From the NCBI RefSeq assembly GCF_038396785.1, contig NZ_CP151087.1, forward strand, positions 3,100,001-3,164,000: 64,000 nucleotides of DNA, written 5' to 3'. Under the pieces are notes generated by a model, which did no database searches, was not told where the DNA came from, and was given only the letters and a program-made list of their open reading frames with translations. A program made the position numbers and the translations under genes. Source of the DNA: Sphingobacterium thalpophilum (GTDB lineage Bacteria; Bacteroidota; Bacteroidia; Sphingobacteriales; Sphingobacteriaceae). Shown in pieces: positions 1 to 7,367 of this stretch. Position 1 is the first letter of the stretch. The number at the start of each line of letters is the position of its first letter.

Positions 1-1080
1 ATTGGAATTCCAATGTGGTGCCCGTTCACCAGTTAGATAGGGCAAGAATATCAAGCCTTCCGCCCCGGGAACGACGGAGTCGACCAAAGCATTTAACGAC
101 GCAGAAGGATCTCCATCTGCTTCCATTTGGGTAATTTCGCACAAAAAGTTGTCTCGAAACCAGTTGCGTAATACACCGCCATTGTTAACCGCACCACCAA
201 TTATATATTCATTTGGTCTCAGTAGATATGTAAATAGTCTTTGTTTTTTCTCTTGATTTGCCTGCGAACTTGCTACGCGAATAGCCCCACTGGTACCGAT
301 TGTTACCGAAGCCACTCCGGGACTTACAGCCCCTACCCCGAGATTAGCCAAACAACCATCGCTACCACCTATAACAAAAGGGGTATCTTCAGCGATCTGC
401 ATCAAGGCCGCAATTTTTGGGCTAGGCATATTTAAAATATAATCGACCGGAACTGGAGATGCTAGCTGTTCTTCCGATATGCCCGCCAAGCTTAACGCCT
501 GATCAGACCATCTTAGGTGATGTATGTCGAAAAGCCCTGTTGCAGATGCAATGGAATGATCGACCACGTAAACTCCAAAGAGCCGGTAAAAAAGAAATTC
601 TTTGATACCGATAAACTTGTGCGACTGCGCAAATAATTTTTGATCTTTGGACTTTATCCACATTAATTTGCAAAGCAAAGACATGGGATGTATTGGTGTA
701 CCCGTCTGCTGATAAAGCAGCCTGCCTACCTCACTTGCCTCCAAGGCAACCGCAATATGCTCACTTCTTCGATCTGCCCATATAATGCAGTTGCTAAGTG
801 GCTGTCCCGCCGAGTCAACAGCGATCAGTCCGTGCATAGCACTGCTCACCGAAATACATACGGGTTTCGGTATCTCAGTACGAGATTGCCTTAAGCTAAT
901 CATTACATACCGAATAGACTCAATACATGCTGCATAAACAATCTCCGGATCTTGCTCGTACCAGCCTTCCGACGGGTTTAATATAGGATAAGATATACTA
1001 TGCTGGGACAAGATGTTACCTTCGTAGTCAAATGCAACAGCTTTCGCAGATGATGTCCCAATGTCTAATCCAATGATCAT
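1..1080 (-). CDS. FGGY-family carbohydrate kinase, probable gluconokinase (3' part cut off by window edge)
   Basis: ATP-dependent sugar kinase; the family phosphorylates D-gluconate (or a related sugar) in the cytoplasm. The frame is open from ATG at 1080 to the window edge, giving the first 360 of about 500 residues. Seen: the N-terminal ATPase motif GLDIGTSSAKAVAFD, SSAMHGLIAVD, TGTPIHPMSLLCKL, a GGSDGC loop and the FGGY signature region FLPYLTGERAPHWN. The TGTPIHPMS block is what I associate with gluconokinases rather than xylulokinases. The ATG follows a weak purine-rich AGGAGA about 20 nt upstream. A short palindrome lies at 1125-1139. The substrate call is inference from motifs; the FGGY fold itself is secure. 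Confidence 0.85.
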   Translation of the reverse strand, partial: MIIGLDIGTSSAKAVAFDYEGNILSQHSISYPILNPSEGWYEQDPEIVYAACIESIRYVMISLRQSRTEIPKPVCISVSSAMHGLIAVDSAGQPLSNCIIWADRRSEHIAVALEASEVGRLLYQQTGTPIHPMSLLCKLMWIKSKDQKLFAQSHKFIGIKEFLFYRLFGVYVVDHSIASATGLFDIHHLRWSDQALSLAGISEEQLASPVPVDYILNMPSPKIAALMQIAEDTPFVIGGSDGCLANLGVGAVSPGVASVTIGTSGAIRVASSQANQEKKQRLFTYLLRPNEYIIGGAVNNGGVLRNWFRDNFLCEITQMEADGDPSASLNALVDSVVPGAEGLIFLPYLTGERAPHWNSN

Positions 1081-1124
1081 AAATAAAATTGATGTTTAGG
1101 AGAACTCAATATACGGATTATCTG

Positions 1125-1139
1125 TTAGTTTACAACTAA
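1125..1139. promoter_or_regulatory. Palindrome upstream of the kinase, candidate operator
   Basis: TTAGTT-TAC-AACTAA is a perfect inverted repeat lying 45 nt upstream of the gluconokinase-like start. Sugar-kinase genes are often controlled by GntR or LacI repressors binding such sites, but no regulator is visible inside the window. The remaining intergenic DNA (1140-1400) shows no gene that I recognise. Confidence 0.3.
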
Positions 1140-1402
1140 AGGCTCAATACCAGCGAAGTAATTCGAGCGAGAGAAGCGCCACATACCGATCTGCTGATAA
1201 TTGTCTTTCATAGTATCAACATAAACGGTAAATATCAACTTAGAAAAACGGTATTAAACGATAAGCATAGATAAAAAGAATAACTAAGATTTTGGAATAG
1301 TTGGACTCGGCGTAGTGGTATTGATCGGGAAAGTATCTGTCACACGCTTTGGGATTAAGGGAAAAAAGCTTGAAGATTCAATTCATCTTAATTTAAAACG
1401 CG

Positions 1403-1436
1403 AAAAAGCGGCTTTTATATCAAAAAGCCGCTTTTT
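1403..1436. terminator. Bidirectional intrinsic terminator after the ABC-F gene
   Basis: AAAAAGCGGCTTTT (1403-1416) pairs with AAAAGCCGCTTTTT (1423-1436) across a 6-nt loop. On the minus strand it lies about 45 nt after the ABC-F stop and ends in a T run. Confidence 0.85.
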
Positions 1437-1480
1437 ATAACTGAGCCCCTATCGGGTTTTATACTACGTTTATTTAGATG

Positions 1481-3112
1481 CTAACGTTCAATATCCTTTA
1501 AGCTACTCATCTTCTTGTATTCCAAGAAACCTTTAATATCTTCAAAATGCTCCCGTACGCGTTTATTTCCGAATTCAAAGACTTTCTCTGCCAAACCATC
1601 CAAAAAGTCACGGTCGTGTGAAACAAGGATCAGCGTACCATCGAAATCTTTCAAAGCATCTTTGATAATGTCCTTTGTCTTCATGTCCAAATGGTTTGTC
1701 GGCTCATCGAGAATCAATACATTTACCGGTTCCAACAACAATTTTATCATTGCCAGACGTGTTCTTTCTCCTCCGGACAGCACTTTCACCTTTTTAGTTG
1801 TATCATCACCACTAAACATAAAGGCTCCTAAAAGATCTTTCATTTTAACACGCACTTCACCTACAGCAATTTGATCAATGGTATCAAAAACGGTCATCTC
1901 TCCATCAAGCAATGCGGCCTGATTTTGTGCAAAGTAACCAATTTTTGCATTGTGCCCTACTTTCAGCGTGCCTTCGAAATCGATTTCCCCCATAATTGCT
2001 TTGATCATGGTCGATTTACCCTCACCGTTTTTCCCGACAAAAGCGACCTTTTCACCACGTTCGATGACCATATTTGCTTTTTGAAATACGACGTGTTCAT
2101 CATAAACCTTGGTTAGATCCTCAACGATAACAGGATATTGACCTGAGCGCGGGGATGGTGGGAATTTAAGACGCAGTGCGGAAGTATCTACCTCGTCGAT
2201 CTCAATGATTTCCAATTTCTCCAACATCTTTACACGCGATTGCACCTGCAATGTTTTAGAATAGGTACCTCTGAAACGATCGATAAACTCCTGATTGTCC
2301 GCAATAAAGCGTTGCTGCTCTTCGTACGCTTTTAGCTGATGCTGGCGACGCTCCTGACGTAATTCCAAGTAATGACTATACTTGGCACGATAATCATAAA
2401 TCCTTCCCATCGTCACCTCGATGGTCCGATTGGTGATATTGTCGACAAATGCTCTGTCGTGCGAAATAACGATAACTGCTTTAGCCGAATTGACCAAGAA
2501 ATCTTCCAGCCATTGGATACTCTCGATATCCATGTGGTTGGTTGGCTCATCCAATAGAATCAAATCCGGCTTTTTCAATAATATTTTAGCTAATTCGATA
2601 CGCATCCGCCAACCACCGGAAAACTCAGAAGTCTGTCTTGTAAAATCCGAACGCTCAAAACCGAGCCCCTTCAGGACCTTTTCAACCTCTGCATCATAGT
2701 TAACTTCCTCAATCGAATAGAACTTTTCACTTAATTCGGATACGCGTTCGATCAATTGCATATAATCGTCAGACTCATAGTCTGTTCGGATATTTAATTG
2801 CTCATTCAGGTTTTCCAACTCATCACGCATACCATAGACTTCTTCGAAAGCCTTTGATGTTTCTTCAAAAACAGTCACGTTATCCTCTGTTAACAAATGT
2901 TGCGGTAAATAGGCTATAATGGCATCTTTCGGACCAGCAACATTACCTGTAGTAGGTTTACCCACTCCAGCGATAATTTTCAGTAAGGTGGATTTACCGG
3001 CACCATTTTTACCCATCAATGCGATCTTATCATTCTCATTGATGGAGAAAGATACATCTGAAAAAAGAGTTGTTCCCCCAAAGGAAACAGAAATATTATT
3101 TACGTCAATCAC
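1481..3112 (-). CDS. ABC-F family ATPase (ribosome-associated type)
   Basis: Soluble protein with two ABC domains and no membrane segments, as in the ABC-F family (EttA, Uup, YbiT and antibiotic target-protection factors), which act at the ribosome. Seen: Walker A motifs GKNGAGKST and GKNGEGKST, signatures FSGGWRMR and LSGGERTR, two LLDEPTNHMD/LILDEPTNHLD Walker B motifs, and the inter-domain linker rich in K, Q and R. I place the start at GTG 3112 (VIDVNNISVSFGG, 543 aa): a TATCTTTG promoter box at 3136-3143 lies between this GTG and the only upstream ATG (3169), so that ATG would fall outside the transcript. Divergent from trmD. The subfamily and any role in resistance are not resolved. Confidence 0.9.
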   Translation of the reverse strand: MIDVNNISVSFGGTTLFSDVSFSINENDKIALMGKNGAGKSTLLKIIAGVGKPTTGNVAGPKDAIIAYLPQHLLTEDNVTVFEETSKAFEEVYGMRDELENLNEQLNIRTDYESDDYMQLIERVSELSEKFYSIEEVNYDAEVEKVLKGLGFERSDFTRQTSEFSGGWRMRIELAKILLKKPDLILLDEPTNHMDIESIQWLEDFLVNSAKAVIVISHDRAFVDNITNRTIEVTMGRIYDYRAKYSHYLELRQERRQHQLKAYEEQQRFIADNQEFIDRFRGTYSKTLQVQSRVKMLEKLEIIEIDEVDTSALRLKFPPSPRSGQYPVIVEDLTKVYDEHVVFQKANMVIERGEKVAFVGKNGEGKSTMIKAIMGEIDFEGTLKVGHNAKIGYFAQNQAALLDGEMTVFDTIDQIAVGEVRVKMKDLLGAFMFSGDDTTKKVKVLSGGERTRLAMIKLLLEPVNVLILDEPTNHLDMKTKDIIKDALKDFDGTLILVSHDRDFLDGLAEKVFEFGNKRVREHFEDIKGFLEYKKMSSLKDIER

Positions 3113-3135
3113 TGTATATACACTTAATTTTGGCA

Positions 3136-3143
3136 CAAAGATA
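3136..3143 (-). promoter_or_regulatory. Bacteroidota -7 box for the ABC-F gene
   Basis: Reads TATCTTTG on the minus strand, matching the TAnnTTTG consensus, 23 nt upstream of the GTG start. Confidence 0.6.
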
Positions 3144-3184
3144 AGCGAATCAATCTTATAAATAGACAATGGTGCATTTTTGTG

Positions 3185-3192
3185 TATCTTTG
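3185..3192 (+). promoter_or_regulatory. Bacteroidota -7 box for trmD
   Basis: TATCTTTG lies only 4 nt before the ATG of trmD, so the transcript would be leaderless or nearly so. Confidence 0.55.
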
Positions 3193-3196
3193 CCCC

Positions 3197-3874
3197 ATGC
3201 GTTTTGATATTATTACGGTCTTACCTGACCTCTTGGAAAGTCCATTTGCACACTCTATTTTGCAACGAGCAAAGAACAAAGGCTTGGCTGAAATATATGT
3301 CCATAATTTAAGAGACTATTCAACAAATAAACACAAAAGTGTCGATGATTATCCGTACGGGGGCGGATCGGGCATGGTCCTTCAAATAGAACCCTTTGCC
3401 AAGTGTATTGAGGAATTGCAGTCTGAACGGGAATACGATGAGATCATTTACATGACTCCCGATGGTGAAACATTCAATCAGGATATTGCGAACGGATTAT
3501 CGACAAAAGGAAATATGATGATTCTCTGTGGGCATTACAAGGGAATAGATCAACGTATCCGTGATATTTATGTAACAAAGGAGATTTCTGTAGGTGATTA
3601 TGTATTGTCTGGAGGTGAACTTCCAGCGGCGATTGTTACAGATGCTGTGATCCGTCTGATTCCCGGAGTTTTGTCGGATGAAACATCCGCGCTTTCAGAT
3701 TCTTTTCAGGATGGATTACTTGATGCACCTATCTATACACGCCCTGCAGACTGGAAAGGCCACAAAGTGCCTGATATTCTCCTTAGTGGTCATGAGGCAA
3801 AAATCGCTGCATGGAAAGATGAACAACAGTTAAAAAGAACACAAGAAAGACGTCCTGATTTATTAAATGATTAA
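3197..3874 (+). CDS. trmD: tRNA (guanine-37 N1)-methyltransferase TrmD
   Basis: SPOUT-fold enzyme that uses S-adenosylmethionine to form m1G37 next to the anticodon, preventing +1 frameshifts. Seen: N-terminal [12 protein letters not shown], the glycine-rich [11 protein letters not shown], the knot motif [12 protein letters not shown], and the [12 protein letters not shown] motif. The C-terminal DNA/tRNA-binding part ends TQERRPDLL. 225 aa, the usual length. I prefer ATG 3197 over GTG 3182 because 3182 lies upstream of the promoter box and adds five residues absent from the family. Confidence 0.97.
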   Translation: MRFDIITVLPDLLESPFAHSILQRAKNKGLAEIYVHNLRDYSTNKHKSVDDYPYGGGSGMVLQIEPFAKCIEELQSEREYDEIIYMTPDGETFNQDIANGLSTKGNMMILCGHYKGIDQRIRDIYVTKEISVGDYVLSGGELPAAIVTDAVIRLIPGVLSDETSALSDSFQDGLLDAPIYTRPADWKGHKVPDILLSGHEAKIAAWKDEQQLKRTQERRPDLLND

Positions 3875-3911
3875 GAAATAAGGTGAATTTTTGTTTTTTT
3901 GTCACAAAAAG

Positions 3912-3941
3912 TTTGCTTATTTATTTTTTTTTATAAATTTG
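3912..3941 (+). promoter_or_regulatory. Promoter of the trp operon
   Basis: TTTG (3912-3915), an 18-nt spacer and TAAATTTG (3934-3941) match the Bacteroidota TTTG/TAnnTTTG pattern. Transcription would begin a few nt before the leader-peptide ATG at 3949. Confidence 0.65.
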
Positions 3942-3948
3942 TGTAATA

Positions 3949-4011
3949 ATGACACGAAGATATACAAATACAAATTGGTGGTGGCCTGAAGCAATAAGCA
4001 TCGGGAACTAA
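3949..4011 (+). CDS. trpL: trp operon leader peptide (three consecutive Trp codons)
   Basis: A 20-codon reading frame starting ATG ACA CGA AGA and ending AAC TAA, too short for routine gene calling. Codons 10-12 are TGG TGG TGG (3976-3984). The frame lies between a good promoter and a terminator-like hairpin immediately ahead of trpE, the arrangement of Trp attenuation leaders. Its last codons (3997-4005) are also the 5' strand of the antiterminator. Trp is the rarest residue, so three in a row in a 20-codon frame in front of trpE is unlikely to be chance. Confidence 0.85.
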   Translation: MTRRYTNTNWWWPEAISIGN

Positions 4012-4096
4012 TTGGTATTGTCATAATATTTCATAATCAACCAAAACCATTTATGGAAATTCCAACCCCGATGCTGACCAGTATCGGGGTTTTTTT
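3997..4096 (+). promoter_or_regulatory. Transcription attenuator of trpE (antiterminator and terminator)
   Basis: Terminator: AACCCCGAT (4064-4072) pairs with ATCGGGGTT (4083-4091) and runs into T7. Antiterminator: AGCATCGGG (3997-4005) is perfectly complementary to CCCGATGCT (4067-4075), which takes the 5' strand of the terminator. The two structures exclude each other. A ribosome stalled on the Trp codons (3976-3984) leaves 3997-4005 free, so the antiterminator forms; a ribosome reaching the stop at 4009 covers it, so the terminator forms. The pairing is read directly; the mechanism is inferred by analogy to the enterobacterial trp leader. Confidence 0.85.
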
Positions 4097-4132
4097 ATGC
4101 ATAGTTTACAACAAGAAGATAAGACACAAAAA

Positions 4133-5536
4133 ATGAAGTATACATTCAAAACAAAAACCAGAAAGTTGCTCGCGGATACAACTACACCAGTGAGCATCTA
4201 TCTTCGCCTAAGAGATATCTTTCCAAACTCATTGTTACTGGAAAGCTCCGACTACCATAGTCGCGACAACAACATAAGTTACATCTGTTGTCAACCAATT
4301 GCCGGAATCCAGCTCGATGAGAAAGAGCTGACGCTCACTTATCCGGGTAGAGAACGTATCGTAAAAAATGCGCACGAAATCGAATTACGTCAAGAAGTTT
4401 CCGATTTTAGAAATTCCTTCGAAGATCATACAATTGCTGAACTTAACTTGATCTCCAATGGCCTATTTGGTTACTTCACCTTCGATTGTATTGAACACTT
4501 TGAGGACATCAAACTAACAACAACGGTAGATCCGGCACGGAAAATACCGTTTATGCAATATCATGTTTACAAATATGTCATTGCCATCGACCACTTCCGT
4601 AATCAACTCTATATTTTTGAACATCTGCTGGATGACGAAGAATCAGAACTTGAAAGAATGCAGTTCCTTATTCAGAACAAAAACTTCCCTGAATATACCT
4701 TCAAACTAGCTGGCGAGGAAAGCTCCAATCGTACCGACGAAGAACACCGTCAGTTGGTTAAGAAGATGAAAGAGCATATCCAACGTGGTGATGTATTCCA
4801 GATCGTTCCATCCAGAGGCTTTAAGACACCGTTCTCCGGGGATGAATTCAATGTCTATCGTGCGCTCCGCTCCATCAACCCTTCGCCCTATCTTTTCTAT
4901 TTTGATTTTGGTGACTTTAAACTTTTCGGATCATCGCCTGAGGCTCAACTGCGTATCCACGGGAAACAAGCGACGATTTTCCCTATTGCAGGAACATTCA
5001 AACGGACAGGCAACATGGAGGAAGATCAAAAAATAGCCACCAAGCTCAAAGAAGACCCTAAAGAAACTTCCGAACATGTTATGCTCGTCGATCTTGCCCG
5101 CAATGACTTAAGTAGACATTGCACCCAAGTTAAAGTTGAGTCCTACATGGAACCACAATATTACTCGCATATTATCCACTTGGTCTCCAAAGTAACGGGC
5201 ACATTAAAAGATAATATCAACCCATTTGACATCGTAGGTGATACATATCCTGCGGGTACGCTTTCAGGTGCTCCAAAACATATGGCGTTGACATTGATTG
5301 ATCGTTATGAAGGATTACAACGCTCATTTTATTCGGGTGCAATTGGATTCATGGGTTTTAACGGAGACTTTAATCATGCCATTATGATCCGGTCCTTCCT
5401 AAGTAAGCAAAACACCTTACATTATCAGGCCGGTGGCGGTATCGTACTAGATTCAGACCCCGAAATGGAGCTACAAGAAGTAAATAACAAAATTGCTGCG
5501 CTACGAAAAGCATTACAATTAGCAGAAACATTATGA
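4133..5536 (+). CDS. trpE: Anthranilate synthase component I
   Basis: Converts chorismate to anthranilate with ammonia supplied by TrpG, the first step of tryptophan synthesis. Chorismate-binding enzyme of 467 aa. Seen: LLLES at residues 34-38, the usual tryptophan feedback-binding motif; SSPEAQLRI; PIAGTFKRTG; DPKETSEHVMLVDLARNDL; and YPAGTLSGAPK. I choose ATG 4133 over 4097 because 4097 sits on the T run of the attenuator and its 12 extra residues are not part of the domain. It overlaps the next gene by 4 nt (ATGA), indicating translational coupling. Regulated by the attenuator just upstream, and probably by tryptophan binding. Confidence 0.97.
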   Translation: MKYTFKTKTRKLLADTTTPVSIYLRLRDIFPNSLLLESSDYHSRDNNISYICCQPIAGIQLDEKELTLTYPGRERIVKNAHEIELRQEVSDFRNSFEDHTIAELNLISNGLFGYFTFDCIEHFEDIKLTTTVDPARKIPFMQYHVYKYVIAIDHFRNQLYIFEHLLDDEESELERMQFLIQNKNFPEYTFKLAGEESSNRTDEEHRQLVKKMKEHIQRGDVFQIVPSRGFKTPFSGDEFNVYRALRSINPSPYLFYFDFGDFKLFGSSPEAQLRIHGKQATIFPIAGTFKRTGNMEEDQKIATKLKEDPKETSEHVMLVDLARNDLSRHCTQVKVESYMEPQYYSHIIHLVSKVTGTLKDNINPFDIVGDTYPAGTLSGAPKHMALTLIDRYEGLQRSFYSGAIGFMGFNGDFNHAIMIRSFLSKQNTLHYQAGGGIVLDSDPEMELQEVNNKIAALRKALQLAETL

Positions 5537-5826
5537 TCAGACCATTGGAATACTGTGTCAACAAGCAACATATCCATGATTCGGTAGACACCATTGACAA
5601 CCGCATCGTTGAGCTATTGGCATTACGAAAAACCTATATCGGCAAAGGCAAGTCCTTCGAGGATGAGCAAAACGAAGAGCAGAATATCATTCGGAACCTG
5701 GACAGTAATTATGTCCTACTGGCAAAAAGATTTCATTTGCCAATCGAATTTATTCAGTCTATATTCCAGGAAATTGAAAATTATATTAATCAAGATTTTA
5801 TAGCAAAAGGTTATGAGCAACAATAA
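5533..5826 (+). CDS. AroQ-like chorismate mutase domain protein (divergent)
   Basis: A 97-aa all-helical protein with the layout of AroQ chorismate mutases: helix 1 DSVDTIDNRIVELLALR, a short turn GKGK, helix 2 EEQNIIRNL, helix 3 LPIEFIQSIFQEIENYI. Against E. coli AroQ, Arg28 and Lys39 have counterparts and Glu52 may, but Arg11 appears as His, Arg51 as Glu, and Gln88 is not clearly present. It may be a catalytically altered mutase, or a partner domain of the anthranilate synthase it is made with. It overlaps trpE by 4 nt and trpG by 14 nt, so it belongs to the attenuated operon. I inferred the alignment by eye. Confidence 0.6.
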   Translation: MIRPLEYCVNKQHIHDSVDTIDNRIVELLALRKTYIGKGKSFEDEQNEEQNIIRNLDSNYVLLAKRFHLPIEFIQSIFQEIENYINQDFIAKGYEQQ

Positions 5827-6388
5827 AATAGTCGTTATAGACAACTACGATTCGTTCACCTACAACTTGGTCCATTTGTTACAGGAATTAGATCAAGAGT
5901 ATGTTGTATGGAGAAATGATAAATTTAAACTGGAAGATATTGATGCTTTCGATAAAATACTTCTTTCGCCGGGCCCAGGTATTCCAGAAGAAGCTGGATT
6001 ATTACTTGATGTTATCCGTACCTACGCTCCACATAAAAGTATATTGGGTATTTGCTTAGGCCAACAGGCTATTGCAGAAGTCTTTGGTGGTACACTATTC
6101 AATATGGAAAAACCTTTGCATGGCGTAGCAACAAATATTACTGTTGTTGATGAGTCAGAGAAACTGTTTCGGGATTTCCCAAAAGATTCCAAAATTGGAC
6201 GCTACCATTCTTGGGCTGTAAACAAAGACACCCTACCAGCTAGCCTCAAGGTAACGGCGATCGACGAGAATGGCATCATTATGGCCTTAACCCATACCGA
6301 ATACGATGTAAGGGGAGTGCAGTTCCACCCAGAGTCGGTATTGACCACAAATGGTAAAAAATTAATTGAAAACTGGTTGGGAATCTAA
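5813..6388 (+). CDS. trpG: Anthranilate synthase component II, glutamine amidotransferase
   Basis: Class I glutamine amidotransferase that passes ammonia from glutamine to TrpE. 191 aa. Seen: N-terminal DNYDSFTYNLVH, LSPGPGIPEEAG, the nucleophile elbow GICLGQQAIAE with Cys81, and QFHPESVLT supplying His172 and Glu174 of the catalytic triad. The N-terminus overlaps the chorismate-mutase-like gene by 14 nt. In other bacteria the closely related PabA can serve both folate and tryptophan synthesis; its place in this operon makes TrpG the better name. Confidence 0.95.
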   Translation: MSNNKIVVIDNYDSFTYNLVHLLQELDQEYVVWRNDKFKLEDIDAFDKILLSPGPGIPEEAGLLLDVIRTYAPHKSILGICLGQQAIAEVFGGTLFNMEKPLHGVATNITVVDESEKLFRDFPKDSKIGRYHSWAVNKDTLPASLKVTAIDENGIIMALTHTEYDVRGVQFHPESVLTTNGKKLIENWLGI

Positions 6389-6399
6389 CAGCTAAAAAA

Positions 6400-7182
6400 A
6401 TGACTATACTTGATAAAATCATTGAACGAAAAAAAATAGAAGTAGAAAAAGCAAAAGCTTTAGTTCCTTTTGAGGAACTATTAAACTATCCCTATTTCAG
6501 TGTGGCTTGTCTATCGTTGAGAGAATCTATTCTTGATCCTGAAAAAACAGGAATTATAGCGGAATACAAAAGAGCATCGCCATCAAAAGGAGACATCAAT
6601 AGTACTTCAGCAGTGGAAGATGTTGTAAAGGCATACGAGGAGGCAGGTGCTTCGGCAGTCTCGGTTCTTACTGATAGCGAATTTTTCAAAGGCAATTTAG
6701 AAGATCTATCGAAAGCACGCGAGGCTATTAGCATTCCTATCTTAAGAAAAGAATTCATCGTGGATAAATATCAGATCACCGAAGCGAAAGCTTATGGAGC
6801 AGATATCATCCTTTTAATTGCAGCATGTCTGAAAAAGGAGGAAATACAGGAATTTGCAGCCTATGCACACCAATTGGGTTTAAATGTTTTACTTGAGGTG
6901 CACAACGAACAGGAACTGTTGGATAATCTTTTCGATGACATTGACGCAATTGGTGTCAATAATAGAAACCTTAAAGATTTTTCTGTCGACATTCAGCATT
7001 CTTATGATCTCCTGAACAAAATACCAACAGAATATATTAAAGTGTCTGAGAGCGGTATATCTGATCCTTCGACAATTAAAGCTCTAAAAAGAGCTGGATT
7101 CCAAGGATTTTTAATTGGTGAAAATTTCATGAAGACAGCCGATCCTGGACAAGCTATCAAAGAATTTGTAAAAGAAATATAA
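6400..7182 (+). CDS. trpC: Indole-3-glycerol-phosphate synthase
   Basis: TIM-barrel enzyme that closes the indole ring of carboxyphenylaminodeoxyribulose 5-phosphate with loss of CO2. 260 aa, full length. Seen: IIAEYKRASPSKG with the catalytic lysines region, SVLTDSEFFKG, ILRKEFIVDKYQI, ILLIAACL, LLEVHNEQEL, GVNNRNLKDF, and the phosphate-binding VSESGI...GFLIGENFM. Eleven nt after trpG. It is the last trp gene here: trpD, trpF, trpB and trpA are not in the window and must be elsewhere if the pathway is complete. Confidence 0.97.
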   Translation: MTILDKIIERKKIEVEKAKALVPFEELLNYPYFSVACLSLRESILDPEKTGIIAEYKRASPSKGDINSTSAVEDVVKAYEEAGASAVSVLTDSEFFKGNLEDLSKAREAISIPILRKEFIVDKYQITEAKAYGADIILLIAACLKKEEIQEFAAYAHQLGLNVLLEVHNEQELLDNLFDDIDAIGVNNRNLKDFSVDIQHSYDLLNKIPTEYIKVSESGISDPSTIKALKRAGFQGFLIGENFMKTADPGQAIKEFVKEI

Positions 7183-7250
7183 GGAAATCAAACCCTGACG
7201 TTAGGAAGACTATACTTTCACTTAACTCTGAATTTGGCGGGGTTAGCGAT

Positions 7251-7322
7251 TCGAACGGTCAACGTTCGACAGGATCTGAAGAGATCAAAAATCGGCTCTA
7301 AACTCGTGACAGTTAGCTAACT
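7251..7322. other. Structured intergenic segment between trpC and dusB
   Basis: The 185-nt gap holds several inverted repeats: TCGAACG-GTCAA-CGTTCGA (7251-7269), GATC-type repeats around 7272-7286, and the palindrome AGTTAGCTAACT (7311-7322). None is followed by a T run, so they do not look like a standard terminator. A tRNA-like GTTCGAATC string on the minus strand lacks the matching stems. Function unknown. Confidence 0.35.
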
Positions 7323-7343
7323 TTATACTAATGCCAAATTTTG

Positions 7344-7351
7344 TACCTTTG
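7344..7351 (+). promoter_or_regulatory. -7 box for dusB
   Basis: TACCTTTG lies 16 nt before the dusB ATG and supports the start at 7368. Confidence 0.5.
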
Positions 7352-7367
7352 TAAAAAATTATCGAAG

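Noticed and set aside
1515..1874. Plus-strand frame inside the ABC-F gene
   Set aside because: Shadow of the minus-strand gene; no motif, low complexity and no promoter.
4785..5036. Frame within trpE in another phase
   Set aside because: Lies wholly inside a highly conserved gene with no independent signal.
7183..7367. Possible tRNA or small RNA on the minus strand (GTTCGAATC T-arm-like string)
   Set aside because: The flanking bases do not form the T stem or a matching acceptor, and the anticodon-like hairpin has a 4-nt loop.
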